Below the pieces are notes generated by a model. It saw only the letters and a program-made list of their open reading frames with translations, was not told the origin of the DNA and searched no databases. Below are positions 10,712-18,520 of a DNA stretch of 64,000 bases, piece after piece (position 1 is the first letter of the stretch; each line of letters opens with the position of its first letter). The stretch is taken from positions 1 through 64,000 of the forward strand of contig JASDSY010000031.1 in the NCBI GenBank assembly GCA_041441465.1, in the 5' to 3' direction. Both the position numbers and the translations under genes were made by a program. The DNA is from JASDSY01 sp041441465. GTDB taxonomy: Bacteria; Muiribacteriota; UBA9980.

Positions 10712-10779
10712 TCGTTAGCGGAGAGACTGAGATTTGAACTCAGGTTCCCGATTTTGTCAGGAAATTCGATTTCGAGTCG
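10712..10779 (-). repeat. attL: 3' fragment of tRNA-Ser, left end of the integrated element
   Basis: This 68-bp stretch is identical to 40957-41024, the 3' two-thirds of the intact tRNA-Ser gene. The identity stops abruptly after the anticodon arm (GAGTCG), as expected for a tyrosine-recombinase crossover in the anticodon region. The fragment lacks the 5' half and cannot make a tRNA. Confidence 0.93.
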
Positions 10780-10872
10780 TAATTACCGCATTTCAACTCT
10801 TTATACTATTTTGTCATTTCTTTCTATTTATGCTGTTTTTGATCGTCAAACACAAATTTACATTTCATTTAT

Positions 10873-10923
10873 TTTCAAGTTATTTTAATCTTTTTTTTTA
10901 TTTTTGGTGGCAAAATGGTGGCA
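10873..10923 (+). repeat. Left subterminal 51-bp direct repeat (possible integrase arm site)
   Basis: Starts with TTTCAAGTTATTTT and ends with GGTGGCAAAATGGTGGCA. The same 51-bp unit, with differences only in the T-rich middle, is at 40841-40891 in the same orientation. It contains two GGTGGCA boxes 11 bp apart. It lies 93 bp inside attL. Arm-type binding by the integrase is inference. Confidence 0.6.
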
Positions 10924-11046
10924 GAAAATTAATCAATATTATATGAATTTGCAATAAATTTAAATTACCGACGCATAGTTTAAAAACATATATTCTGCTG
11001 TCAACTTTTTTATTATATTTTCTAATGTCAGCTTATCATGACTGAT

Positions 11047-11347
11047 ACAACAAAAATATTGTAGCATGAATTTGTTTGTCGGATTATCCAACACGAAAAT
11101 TGAAAATTTATAAAATTACCAGCATCAAATATTATTTTATTACATGCTATTTTATATCGTTTTGCTAAAAATTTGATTTTCCTGATACTTATTATTGTGG
11201 AATATACAACAAAATATTGTAGCATGAATTTATTTGTCGGATTATCCAACACGAAAATTGAAAATCTATGAAATTACCAGCATCAAATATTATTTTATTA
11301 CACGCTATTTTATATCGTTTTGCTAAAATTTGATTTTCTTGATACTT
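11047..11347. repeat. Two tandem copies of a roughly 143-bp non-coding unit
   Basis: Unit 1 spans about 11047-11190 and unit 2 about 11206-11347, with only a few differences. Each holds the imperfect palindrome TGTCGGATTATCCAACA and the run TTTTATATCGTTTTGCTAAA. They lie directly before the small gene at 11413. No coding sense with a ribosome site is visible in either strand. They could bind a regulator or be a remnant of the element's replication or transfer origin. Confidence 0.8.
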
Positions 11348-11412
11348 CTTGTTTTATTTGGCATAAAATTTGCTAAATAATAAATTAATGAATGAAATAA
11401 GGAGTGATTATT

Positions 11413-11658
11413 ATGGTTGAAAATATATTGGGATTCTTAGTTGCACGTAAACTCGCTGATGCTTGTGAAGCATGTTATGAAAATCCACAAAAAATTGGAA
11501 GAACTATTAGAGACGTAAAAGATAAAATAAGTGATATATGCAACGATACTCCTGCTCGTGAGATATATTGGCGTGAGACTAAGAATTATGTAGTGGATAA
11601 ATTTGATGACTTAAAAACCGGATTTAATGAGTATAACAAAGTCACGATATTTTTTTGA
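11413..11658 (+). CDS. Small protein of unknown function at the element's left end
   Basis: 81 residues from the ATG at 11413, with AAGGAG 8 nt upstream (the GTG at 11404 overlaps that site and is rejected). Mostly helical and charged, with three cysteines near the N-terminus (DACEACYE and DICND) and the phrase GRTIRDVKDKISDIC. No family recognised. The stop codon falls about 4 bp before the IS3 end, so the natural C-terminus may have been lost to the insertion. Its leader (ataaggagtgat.attatgg) is almost the same as that of the Sak4-like gene at 30109, suggesting a shared origin of the two start regions. Confidence 0.55.
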   Translation: MVENILGFLVARKLADACEACYENPQKIGRTIRDVKDKISDICNDTPAREIYWRETKNYVVDKFDDLKTGFNEYNKVTIFF

Positions 11659-11698
11659 TTTTGTATAAGGTGTGAAATCCTCCTTAAAGTTTATTAGT

Positions 11699-12487
11699 TT
11701 ATTCTAATTTATTAATGGTCTTTGAAGTAATTTTGGAACTAAGTTTTCTTCTCCCGGGTTGCGGGCCTTCGGTCCCCGCCTCGTTCAGGCGGTTAGTCCA
11801 GTCTTGCAGTAAGACTGGCTTTTTCACGGTTTCTTGTTTTATTTCAAATATTTCCGATGTGAAATTTCCAAAATAAACTTCTGCTGGTGTTAGATAGTTC
11901 AATGACTGATGTGGCCTATAATTATTATATTTTTCAAAGTATTTACCAATTCCAATACGTGCTTCTCGTGGACTTTGGTAATTATGAATATAAACTTCTT
12001 CATATTTTAAAGAACGCCATAGTCTTTCTGTGAAAATATTATCTAACGCTCTGTTTTTACCATCCATGCTTATTTTTATGTTGTTTGATTTTAGTAAATC
12101 AATATATGCCATACTTGTGAATTGACATCCCTGATCACTGTTTATTATTCCAGGTTTAGCAAGTATTAGAGAGTGTTTTAACGTTTCAATTACAAAATCT
12201 ACTTCAAAAGTAAAATCAAGTTCCCAGTCAATAACGTATCTTGAAAACCAGTCTATAAAGGCAACTAAGTAAAGCCAGCCATTGGAAAGTCTTATGTATG
12301 TTATGTCAGTTCCCCATATATGATTTGGATATGCAGCTTTTACTCCATTTAACAAGTACGGATAAATTCTATGCTCATGATTTCTTTTGCTAAGATTGGG
12401 TTTTGGATATATTGCACAAATCCCCATTTCTCTCATATATTTTTGGACCGTTGGCCGACTTACAGCAATTTCGCTGCGATTTAAAAC
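11699..12487 (-). pseudogene. IS3-family transposase OrfB, catalytic C-terminal part
   Basis: Codes for the rve/DDE integrase core. WGTDITYIRL holds the first Asp, INSDQGCQFTS the second, and FTERLWRSLKYEEVY the Glu; the family signature NNYRPHQSLNYLTPAEVY follows. Reading upstream past the internal Met gives LNRSEIAVSRPTVQKYM, the end of the helix-turn-helix region, which joins exactly to the ITAV end of the fragment at 14808. The DDE triad is intact, but the gene is cut from its start by the 2.3-kb insert, so no full transposase can be made from here. Confidence 0.9.
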
Positions 12488-12538
12488 AAAAATACTCCTT
12501 TCCTTCTAGGATGCTATATTATATATACTTATAACTAA

Positions 12539-12567
12539 TTGCAAGGTCAAAAAAATCAGCGTATAAT
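12539..12567 (+). promoter_or_regulatory. Sigma-70-type promoter
   Basis: TTGCAA, a 17-bp spacer, then TATAAT; the expected start of transcription is 30 nt before the GTG at 12600. It drives the decayed gene downstream. Confidence 0.7.
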
Positions 12568-12599
12568 TATAGTATCAACACAACTCCGAGGAGGCAGCC

Positions 12600-13443
12600 G
12601 TGCAGAAATTAGCCGAAGATATAGTGAATAATATACTTTTAAAGGTTGGCAGCAGGGCCAAGATGCGCTAATATCTGAGCAATCTGTATAAGACCATGCA
12701 AAGCAGGGCGCCACAGAATGTTCTCAAGGACCAGATTACAGGCATATCCCCCAGTGAAGAAGCCGCAGCAAAAATGTATGAGACTATCAAGAAAATGCAT
12801 GCTCTTGGGGATAAAAAGATAGTCCCGGTAACAAAGCGCGATGCAATGGGAGGACGTTGGCGTTGAATTGAACCCAGCTGTAAATGATGAGTTTATGGCA
12901 CGAGGCCTGACTGACAAGCCTTGGCTAGTTACGGCAAAGAGACAGGCTGTGTACGACAAAATGTATAAAAATTCAGGGAGAGGTGTAGCTGACATTAGCG
13001 CCACCAAGGGAATCGGCGACTACCAGGGCAGAAAAATCCTTGAACAGCTGCAGAAAGACACCATGAGTAGCAATGGGTTCGCCCTTACGATTATAGATGA
13101 TGCCTCTGGAATTATTTATAACCCGCTCATATTGAATAAGGGTGGCTTAGGGTCACAGTCCTATGGCTCAACAAGCAAATACCTGGACAAGCCATTGCAA
13201 AAAGCTATAAAAAAGACGTGGCGACCCAGGGATCGTGAATCTGATATGTTTGAGAGCTTGGTTGGGGCCTCCGGGTCAAAAGTTAGGGATGAAAACTTAG
13301 CTGATTACTTGTCCGCGCATACAGAAGTGCTTAGCTCTCTCAGAGGTCGCATTGATAAACACAATATTTCTGCCATTCATAATAATGAGACCCCCCATAG
13401 TGTCAGACGAAGCCCGAAAAAATCAGGGGAAGCCTTTTCATAG
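12600..13443 (+). pseudogene. Decayed gene of unknown family (paralogue of 14402-14807)
   Basis: GTG start with GAGGAGG 7 nt upstream and a good promoter. The frame opens with QKLAEDIVNNILLKVGSRAK, then meets a TAA at 12669. The same frame continues with protein-like sequence (ALGDKKIVPVTK) until about 12855, where a frame change is needed to follow ELNPAVNDEFMARGLTDKPW. Each block has a counterpart in the copy at 14402 (LASRAKARAL, LGDTKIVPLT, ELNPYANKKMMESGVIKEPW), so the stop and the frame change are lesions. The C-terminal part (GFALTIIDDASGIIYNP...) is present only here and stops where the IS1182 remnant begins. No known domain or catalytic motif recognised; no signal peptide. Confidence 0.7.
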
Positions 13444-13444
13444 G

Positions 13445-13715
13445 AGCCGCACAGTATAAATCAAAAGCAAGAGAAATGTTGAATTCTGAATTTGGCAAGG
13501 AAATAAGAAATCAGCGAAGCACAGATGTTGAAACCGTTTTTGGAAATTTAAAACAAAATAATGGTTTTAGAAGATTTTTGCTTCGCGGATTAAAAAAAGT
13601 TACAATAGAAATGGGTTTAATGGCAATTATGCATAATATTAAAAAAATTAAAAGCTTTGTAGAGTCTAAAACCAGAAAAATGATCCAAACTCAGGAAATA
13701 ATGTATCAAAATTAA
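13445..13715 (+). pseudogene. IS1182-type transposase, C-terminal remnant
   Basis: The frame reads AQYKSKAREMLNSEFGK, then QRSTDVETVFGNLKQN and GFRRFLLRGLKKVTIE, the well-conserved end of DDE transposases of the IS1182 group, including the Glu of the triad (DVETVFG). The N-terminal three quarters, with both Asp residues, are missing. The element's outer end, with GGACAGCCCC, is visible at about 13796-13805. Inactive. Confidence 0.8.
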
Positions 13716-13719
13716 GATA

Positions 13720-13768
13720 AAAACAAGCTCAAACTATATTTTTTAATAAATATAATGAGCTTGTTTTT
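13720..13768 (+). terminator. Terminator of the IS1182-type remnant
   Basis: Stem AAAACAAGCTCA / TGAGCTTGTTTTT with an AT-rich loop, directly after the transposase stop codon; T-runs on both strands. Confidence 0.65.
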
Positions 13769-13821
13769 AAATTTGGTTTATAAAATAAACTTTTTGGACA
13801 GCCCCTCTACTTATACCGCCG

Positions 13822-14304
13822 TTAGCACTCATTCCAGACACCCCCATTATTCAGTATATCAATGAGCTTGTTAGCTTCAGCCGCGGTCAAACCTTTGGTT
13901 TTGTCTTCGACAATCACGAGATGGTCATGAAGATCAAAAGTGCTGGCCAGAATTTCTTTTTCGTCTCCCTCAAAGAAATACTTCCGTTCATCGTCAATAA
14001 CGGCGTATCTGAACGGAGTCTGGACGTACTCGAGGTAATTTTCGATTTCCCCAATTCTTTGGTAGAGACCAATTTGCTGTGTCTTTCCGACAATCTTCCC
14101 GCCCATACCCTCGATGAGCTCGTTCAAAAATACCATAAGATAATTATGGCAGCGCCATTGTGACGAGACAATGATGTCGGCCCCGGTGCTTGTGATGACG
14201 CGCTGCAGCTCCCTGAGACATTCCGGATTCAAATCTTTGTTGAAATATTTACCCGAAGTGTTCAGAACGCCGTCCACGTCCAAGAACAAGACTTTTCTTA
14301 GCAT
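13822..14304 (-). CDS. HAD-superfamily phosphatase-like protein (HAD_SAK_2 type)
   Basis: 160 residues from the ATG at 14304, which has AAGGAGG 6 nt upstream; the longer frame from 14337 has no ribosome site. The first strand carries the HAD motif I as VLFLDVDGVLN, with nucleophile Asp and acid/base Asp. Motif II is IIVSSQWR and a later acidic motif is YAVIDDER, matching the HAD domain found in 'Swiss Army Knife' RNA-repair proteins. Predicted Mg-dependent phosphatase; the substrate is unknown. No signal peptide, so cytoplasmic. It diverges from the truncated gene at 14402 and is the only apparently intact gene in the 2.3-kb insert. Confidence 0.8.
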   Translation of the reverse strand: MLRKVLFLDVDGVLNTSGKYFNKDLNPECLRELQRVITSTGADIIVSSQWRCHNYLMVFLNELIEGMGGKIVGKTQQIGLYQRIGEIENYLEYVQTPFRYAVIDDERKYFFEGDEKEILASTFDLHDHLVIVEDKTKGLTAAEANKLIDILNNGGVWNEC

Positions 14305-14351
14305 AAAAATCCTCCTTGTGCTTTGATTATTGTACATATACTTATACCGTA

Positions 14352-14380
14352 TTGCGCGCCCGGATGATAATTATTATAAT
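14352..14380 (+). promoter_or_regulatory. Sigma-70-type promoter
   Basis: TTGCGC, 17-bp spacer, TATAAT, placed 22 bp before the ATG at 14402. Confidence 0.65.
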
Positions 14381-14401
14381 ACAGCTGAGGTGAGTTTGTC
14401 T

Positions 14402-14807
14402 ATGGGATTCATTGAAGATGTTGCTTCCTCAGTTATAGAAAAATTAGCGAGCAGGGCAAAGGCCAGGGCTCTTATGTCCGGGCTTTTCGCGTCGGCCAGG
14501 GCCGGCGACGGGGGCGCCACTGAGAAGCTCCTCGGCATAATTCGCAAATATCACGATCTTGGCGATACCAAGATTGTCCCTTTGACAGAATGTGGAGCTC
14601 TGGGTCAATTCAACACCGATGTCAGAATTGAGCTCAATCCGTACGCAAACAAGAAAATGATGGAATCGGGAGTAATAAAAGAGCCGTGGGTCGTGTCTTC
14701 AAAACAGCAGAAGGTGTATGACCTGATCACCAAAGCAAATGCGGCGGTTGATCCGGATAAGACCGTCCAAACTGGAGATTTTATAGGCAAAAAGATCCTA
14801 CAGGACG
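14402..14807 (+). pseudogene. Truncated gene of unknown family (paralogue of 12600-13443)
   Basis: ATG at 14402 with GAGGTG 9 nt upstream and a promoter at 14352. It encodes MGFIEDVASSVIEKLASRAK, then GDTKIVPLTECGALGQ and ELNPYANKKMMESG, parallel to the decayed gene at 12600. It is cut at 14807, where IS3 orfB sequence begins on the other strand; the frame stays open by chance to 15013 but the rest is not native. About 135 native residues remain. No family recognised. Two copies of the same gene, both broken, within 2.3 kb suggest a duplicated cargo gene under decay. Confidence 0.65.
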
Positions 14808-15036
14808 CACAGCTGTTATTCGCCTTGATCCAAAACATGGATTATCAATATATATTTGGTCAATTGCATGTTTTAAGCATATTTCATTTTCTGAAGGCTG
14901 AATTTGATCATAATACAAACTACTTCGGTTTAATGAAAGTAATTCAGCCTGAACAGTTATCGGTAATATTCTTTTTTCAAAGTCCACAAGAAATTTTCGC
15001 TCTGATCGGCTAGAATTGGATGCCAGATTTTTTTTT
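14808..15036 (-). pseudogene. IS3-family OrfB, N-terminal part
   Basis: In the -1 frame after the A-run at the end of orfA the sequence reads ERKFLVDFEKRILPITVQ, then LLSLNRSSLYY and FGSRRITAV, the normal start of an IS3 OrfB. The match ends at ITAV, and the next codons (RPVGSFCL, stop) belong to the insert. The missing rest is at 11699-12487. The start would be reached by programmed -1 slippage on the nine-A run (15036-15028). Confidence 0.85.
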
Positions 15037-15297
15037 AAGCCAGTTAAGTTTTGCCGTTAACTCGCCAATTTGTGCATAAAGTTCGTGAATTTCATTTTTT
15101 AATTTCTCTTTTTCTTTGTCTGTTTTTCGTCCATCTTCCAGACCCGACTTAAGAAGCTCAATCGCTTCTTTTTTCCATTTTGATACCTGATTTTGATGAA
15201 CTTCATTTTCCGAAGCAATTTGTGATAAAGTTTTTTCTTCCCTTAAAATTTCCAGAACAATTTTTGAGTTAAATTCGCTTGTGTATTTTTTTCTCAT
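15010..15297 (-). CDS. IS3-family transposase OrfA
   Basis: 95 residues beginning MRKKYTSEFNSKIVLEIL; the start at 15297 matches the family N-terminus better than the longer frame. It has a helix-turn-helix (TLSQIASENEVHQNQVSKWK) that binds the IS ends, then a leucine-zipper coiled coil (LKNEIHELYAQIGELTAKL). The frame ends in KKKSGIQF. Its codons overlap the A9 slippery run, the usual site for making the OrfAB fusion. Intact, but its partner orfB is split. Confidence 0.9.
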   Translation of the reverse strand: MRKKYTSEFNSKIVLEILREEKTLSQIASENEVHQNQVSKWKKEAIELLKSGLEDGRKTDKEKEKLKNEIHELYAQIGELTAKLNWLKKKSGIQF

Positions 15298-15334
15298 ACT
15301 TAAATTATACACCTCAAACAAACCGTTTTTTTGT

Positions 15335-16367
15335 CTAAATTTTCTTATCCATTATATCTTTAATTGCAGATTGTTTAGTGTAAACTTCAGCAAAAATAGA
15401 TTGACCATCAACTGTTTTTACATTAATGTCAGATTGTTTTAATTTTTCAATTAATTGTCTTTTTTTTACAGTGGCTTTAATTTGTGTTTCATATAAGCCG
15501 TCCTCACGCTTGCCCTCTTTTATTTTGTCATATTTTTCAACATAACCATCGCTGTATGTAAGTATTTGATCTTTAACGATTTTTTCATTTTTTATTAAAG
15601 TTTCTGCATCTACTACAAGTCCTACAGCTTGTTCGACGGCATTCATAAGCGCTGCTTTACATGCCTTATCATTATCAGTTGCAATACCTTTGGCTATTAC
15701 TTCACTAACTTGGTTTTTTTCTGGTAAATTATTTGTATCAATTTTTGAAGTTGGTTGAGGTTGTTTATCAGATGTGTTTTGAATTTGATCGAATAAATTT
15801 GTAGTATTTTCTTTAATTTGCTCTTTTTTTTCTTCGGAAGTGGTATTTTTTATCTCAATATTTTCTGGAACAATTGAGTTTGTATTATCTATTTTTAATT
15901 CAAAATTTAAGTTTTTTTTATTATCTTCGCTTGACCACATTCCCGAGAAAGAATTATCGAGTAGTTGACCACTAAATATTCCAGTATTTTTATCATTTAA
16001 TGATTCTTGCATAGTTATTTTAAAATTTGAAATTGAGCCATTAAGTATCATAATTGACCATTCCTGTGGCTACCCACCCCAAACCGCTGCCAGTCTTTAT
16101 CATTTTACAACCAATTTCATGTTTATTTACAACAGAATTAATTGCATCTTGAGTCGTAGGTGCAACGACAGCTTCAGTTTTCATTTCAGGAACCGATTCT
16201 ATTTTTACTTCGGCAGTTTTAACTTCAAGAAGTTGTTTACTCTGTTCAGAAGTTTTTGCCTGAATTGGCGGTAAAAAATCATCTGAAGATACGCCTTGAG
16301 TATGAGCAGTATTAAGTGATAATATTAGAATTAAAATACAAATAGTCAATAAGATGCTCTTTTTCAT
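15335..16367 (-). pseudogene. Secreted FlgT/LPP20-like protein, frameshifted
   Basis: Two overlapping frames (16367-16041 and 16051-15335) look like one gene. The first gives a signal peptide (MKKSILLTICILILILSL... ending THAQ-like) and a Gln/Glu-rich region, with a ribosome site GGGAG before the ATG. Near 16065 the sense moves to the next frame, where PQEWSIMILNGSISNFK continues just after a TAG. The second part has a small beta domain (IFSGQLLDNSFSGMW), a Glu/Thr-rich linker and a C-terminal alpha/beta region with AKGIATDNDKACKAALMNAV and VEKYDKIKEGKREDGLYE. That region resembles the N-terminal domain of FlgT and LPP20-like periplasmic proteins. If translated as two pieces, the second lacks an export signal. 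It is cargo of the element, next to the IS3 right end. Confidence 0.65.
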
Positions 16368-16721
16368 GATATTCTCCCTTATTTATTAAAAAAATTAGTT
16401 ATATTCTTTCAAAATAAGTTTGTATTTTTTGAACCATTAAAAATCTTCATTTTATATTAATATTGCAACTTGATTTAGTTGCAAGTTAATAATCATTCCA
16501 TTGTATCATACCTTGGCGATATTATTAATATAATTTAAACCCTTTACTGCCAATGAAATCTTATATATCTATTCAGTTTGTGCTTATTTTCAGATACCGG
16601 ATTGGCATGTTTGCAGAGCCAAGTTCTATCTTTCAAACTTGCTTGAAATGCAAGTTCAAGCAAGTTCAAGCAAGTTCAAGCAAGTTTTAGATGCAAGTTA
16701 AGTTGAAAATTGGGTTTAACA
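16368..16721. other. Intergenic region with decamer repeats
   Basis: 354 bp between the AlbA_2 gene and the secreted-protein gene, both leftward. At 16651-16688 the decamer CAAGTTCAAG occurs three times head to tail plus a partial fourth. The flanking AAACTTGCTTGAA (16635) pairs with TTCAAGCAAGTTT at the right end. A related motif, GCAACTTG...GTTGCAAGTT, lies at about 16464-16486. These could be protein-binding repeats upstream of the secreted-protein gene or a terminator of the defence operon. No ORF is supported. Confidence 0.65.
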
Positions 16722-18344
16722 TTAATCGATGGGGAACCAGAGGCTGTTTGATGTATTGCCTGCCAGCCGTATCTTTCCTTCATTTCGCAATTCACGAAGA
16801 ATAGTTTGAATCTGACCTCTGGAATATCCAGGCAAAACATCCAAAAATTGACATAACTTGCTTCCGGTTTTCTTGTTGTTCATCACATGCTTCAATATTA
16901 AAGCCTTACACATATCACGATCAAGACCTTTTTTTCGAGTATATACTCCTGTTTTACCAGCAATTTGATAATATTGCCGTCCGAGCATAAAGTGACCGCG
17001 AGAAACTCTTTCAATAATACCCAGATCAAGAAGCCGTGGCAATCGATCGACCAAGGCAGATGGAACAGGTTTTTCACGATGGACCAAGTCAACTATTAGA
17101 AAATCATGCGTATTAAAACTTTCAAGCGTTTCCTGCCCGATCTTTTCCATCATTTGCAAAAGTTTTGGGTCTTGAATCTGTCCGTCAAGAGTTAATGTAA
17201 CATGATAACGATCAGTTCCCCTTAAATCAGGTAATAATTTTGAGTTTTTTATGCTGAGTTCATACATCAGGTTCATCCCCTGTCCCGATCTCTCTACAAG
17301 GCCGCATTTAGCGAAAATATCGGCAATGCGCCTATTACGTGGAGACTGGCGATCGAGGATGTTATCAACGGTAATGTCTGGAGGCAGTCCGCCGGGACTG
17401 TCTATTAAGAGTTTACGAGGATACTGACGAATGAATACGCTGCCGCCAAGTTGGTAATCTCGGTGACTCACGGCGTTAAGAATAGCCTCTCGCACAATGC
17501 GCTCTTCGAAAGTCGGGACATCAAGAACGAATAAGCCATCCTGAAAATGCTGCTTATCGTTTCTCAGATTGACAAGTTCCCAAAGTTTATCATAGAAAGT
17601 AAAAAATCCCTGCCGGAATTCTTCTCTGAATTGCGCCGGACCGGAAGCCTCGCTTGATCTGTATTCAAAAACTACTTCAGATTGCCCGAGCAGTCTTCCT
17701 AATGCTTCTCTGGTACCGAATAATATGAGTGCGGCGTAAGTTATTTTTCCCCTGATTGTGGCCTCGCAATCGTCAAGAAGCTGCTTTAAAGAAAGATTAG
17801 CCAAAGCCGAGTTGCGTGATTTTGTGATCCAACGTTTTCGAAAATCTTCGATAGCTTTTTCATCTAGATCACCAAATTCAGCCTCGCGACATACGTCGGC
17901 TGAAAAATCGTGACCCGATTCGGAAAAGATAGCCCTCAATTCTTCTTCGGACATTGGAACCAATTTATCACATTCACGTGACCAATACGTTCCTTTACAT
18001 TGAATCGGAGATCCTACAGGTCTTGACGGAACATGAAAAATAAGAACTCGTTTTTCATCTTTTTGATGAATGGCGACATCGATTTTCAAATGCAGCTGTT
18101 CAACGAGTCCCATGCGGGTTCTTTCTGGTTGCAAAAACGCATTAGTTCCAACTATCGTTCTCGGTCTTTTGTCGCTTACACCCAACACTATATGACCGCC
18201 GCCGCAATTAGCAATGGCACATGCGTATTTCACGAGATTTTCGAATTCAAAACTGTTTTTGGCTTCCTTGAATTCGACGTTTTCCCCTTCTAATAAGTGT
18301 AAAATTTCGTCAAGATTTTTTGTATCTGTTGGTCTAACTGGCAT
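16722..18344 (-). CDS. AlbA_2 (Schlafen-like) protein with HATPase_c_4 domain
   Basis: 540 residues, GGAGAG 6 nt before the ATG. Residues about 10-130 form an AlbA_2/Schlafen-type domain (EGENVEFKEAKNSFEFENLV, IANCGGGHIVLGVSD). About 270-380 is a GHKL-type ATP-binding domain of the HATPase_c_4 kind (REAILNAVSHRDY with the Asn of the N-box, then DSPGGLPPDIT and GQGMNLM). The C-terminal 150 residues look like winged helices (PSALVDRLPRLLDLGIIERV; SRGQIQTILRELRNEGKIRL). Proteins of this build are usually annotated as ATP-binding transcriptional regulators and often lie in defence regions. Here it is the last gene of the helicase-methylase-DUF499-Sel1 run. A role in nucleic-acid binding, either as regulator or as effector, is inference. 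Confidence 0.85.
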   Translation of the reverse strand: MPVRPTDTKNLDEILHLLEGENVEFKEAKNSFEFENLVKYACAIANCGGGHIVLGVSDKRPRTIVGTNAFLQPERTRMGLVEQLHLKIDVAIHQKDEKRVLIFHVPSRPVGSPIQCKGTYWSRECDKLVPMSEEELRAIFSESGHDFSADVCREAEFGDLDEKAIEDFRKRWITKSRNSALANLSLKQLLDDCEATIRGKITYAALILFGTREALGRLLGQSEVVFEYRSSEASGPAQFREEFRQGFFTFYDKLWELVNLRNDKQHFQDGLFVLDVPTFEERIVREAILNAVSHRDYQLGGSVFIRQYPRKLLIDSPGGLPPDITVDNILDRQSPRNRRIADIFAKCGLVERSGQGMNLMYELSIKNSKLLPDLRGTDRYHVTLTLDGQIQDPKLLQMMEKIGQETLESFNTHDFLIVDLVHREKPVPSALVDRLPRLLDLGIIERVSRGHFMLGRQYYQIAGKTGVYTRKKGLDRDMCKALILKHVMNNKKTGSKLCQFLDVLPGYSRGQIQTILRELRNEGKIRLAGNTSNSLWFPID

Positions 18345-18362
18345 ATTGACTCTCCGATTTTT

Positions 18363-18488
18363 TCAATTCTTTCTTAACTTCATTTTTTTCGTGCTCATTT
18401 CATATATCAGCGAGCCGGCTTTCATTACGCAATCAAAACTGATTGGCGGAACATATTTATTATTGGCGATGTATTCCCTTTTACCCAT
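18363..18488 (-). CDS. Possible small protein between the Sel1 and AlbA_2 genes
   Basis: A 41-codon frame from ATG 18488 (MGKREYIANNKYVPPISFD...) that ends 18 nt before the AlbA_2 start, in the otherwise empty 176-bp gap. Its amino-acid makeup is ordinary and the tight spacing would fit an operon member, but there is no clear ribosome site and no known family. It may be chance or a remnant. Confidence 0.25.
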   Translation of the reverse strand: MGKREYIANNKYVPPISFDCVMKAGSLIYEMSTKKMKLRKN

Positions 18489-18520
18489 ACGATTTAATGA
18501 AAAACCCAAAATATACATCA

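Larger units (their letters stand above)
12488..14807. other. 2.3-kb insert inside IS3 orfB
   Basis: Sequence between the two halves of orfB, visibly richer in G+C than the element around it. It holds a decayed gene (12600-13443), an IS1182-type remnant, a HAD phosphatase gene on the opposite strand, and a truncated paralogue of the first gene (14402-14807). Both junctions carry ACA (12486-12488 region and 14808-14811 region), a possible 3-bp duplication. The two ends show no inverted repeat, so how it moved is unclear. Confidence 0.7.
11662..15320 (-). mobile_element. IS3-family insertion sequence split by a 2.3-kb insert
   Basis: Imperfect terminal inverted repeats TGTATAAGGTGTGAAAT (11662 inward) and TGTTTGAGGTGTATAAT (15320 inward) match at 13 of 17 positions. 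Between them lie orfA (15010-15297) and two halves of orfB (14808-15036 and 11699-12487). Without the insert at 12488-14807 the IS would be about 1.34 kb, normal for IS3. The flanking bases show no clear target duplication. Confidence 0.8.

Noticed and set aside
10734..10946. Open frame across attL
   Set aside because: It reads through tRNA-derived and AT-rich sequence, with no ribosome site or protein-like sense.
11028..11252. Minus-strand 74-codon frame over the tandem repeats
   Set aside because: The same peptide block appears twice only because the DNA is duplicated; no start signal and AT-rich chance composition.
16651..16688. Decamer repeats as a CRISPR array
   Set aside because: Repeats are 10 bp with no spacers, and there are no cas operon genes; the Cas4-like nuclease is part of a recombination unit.
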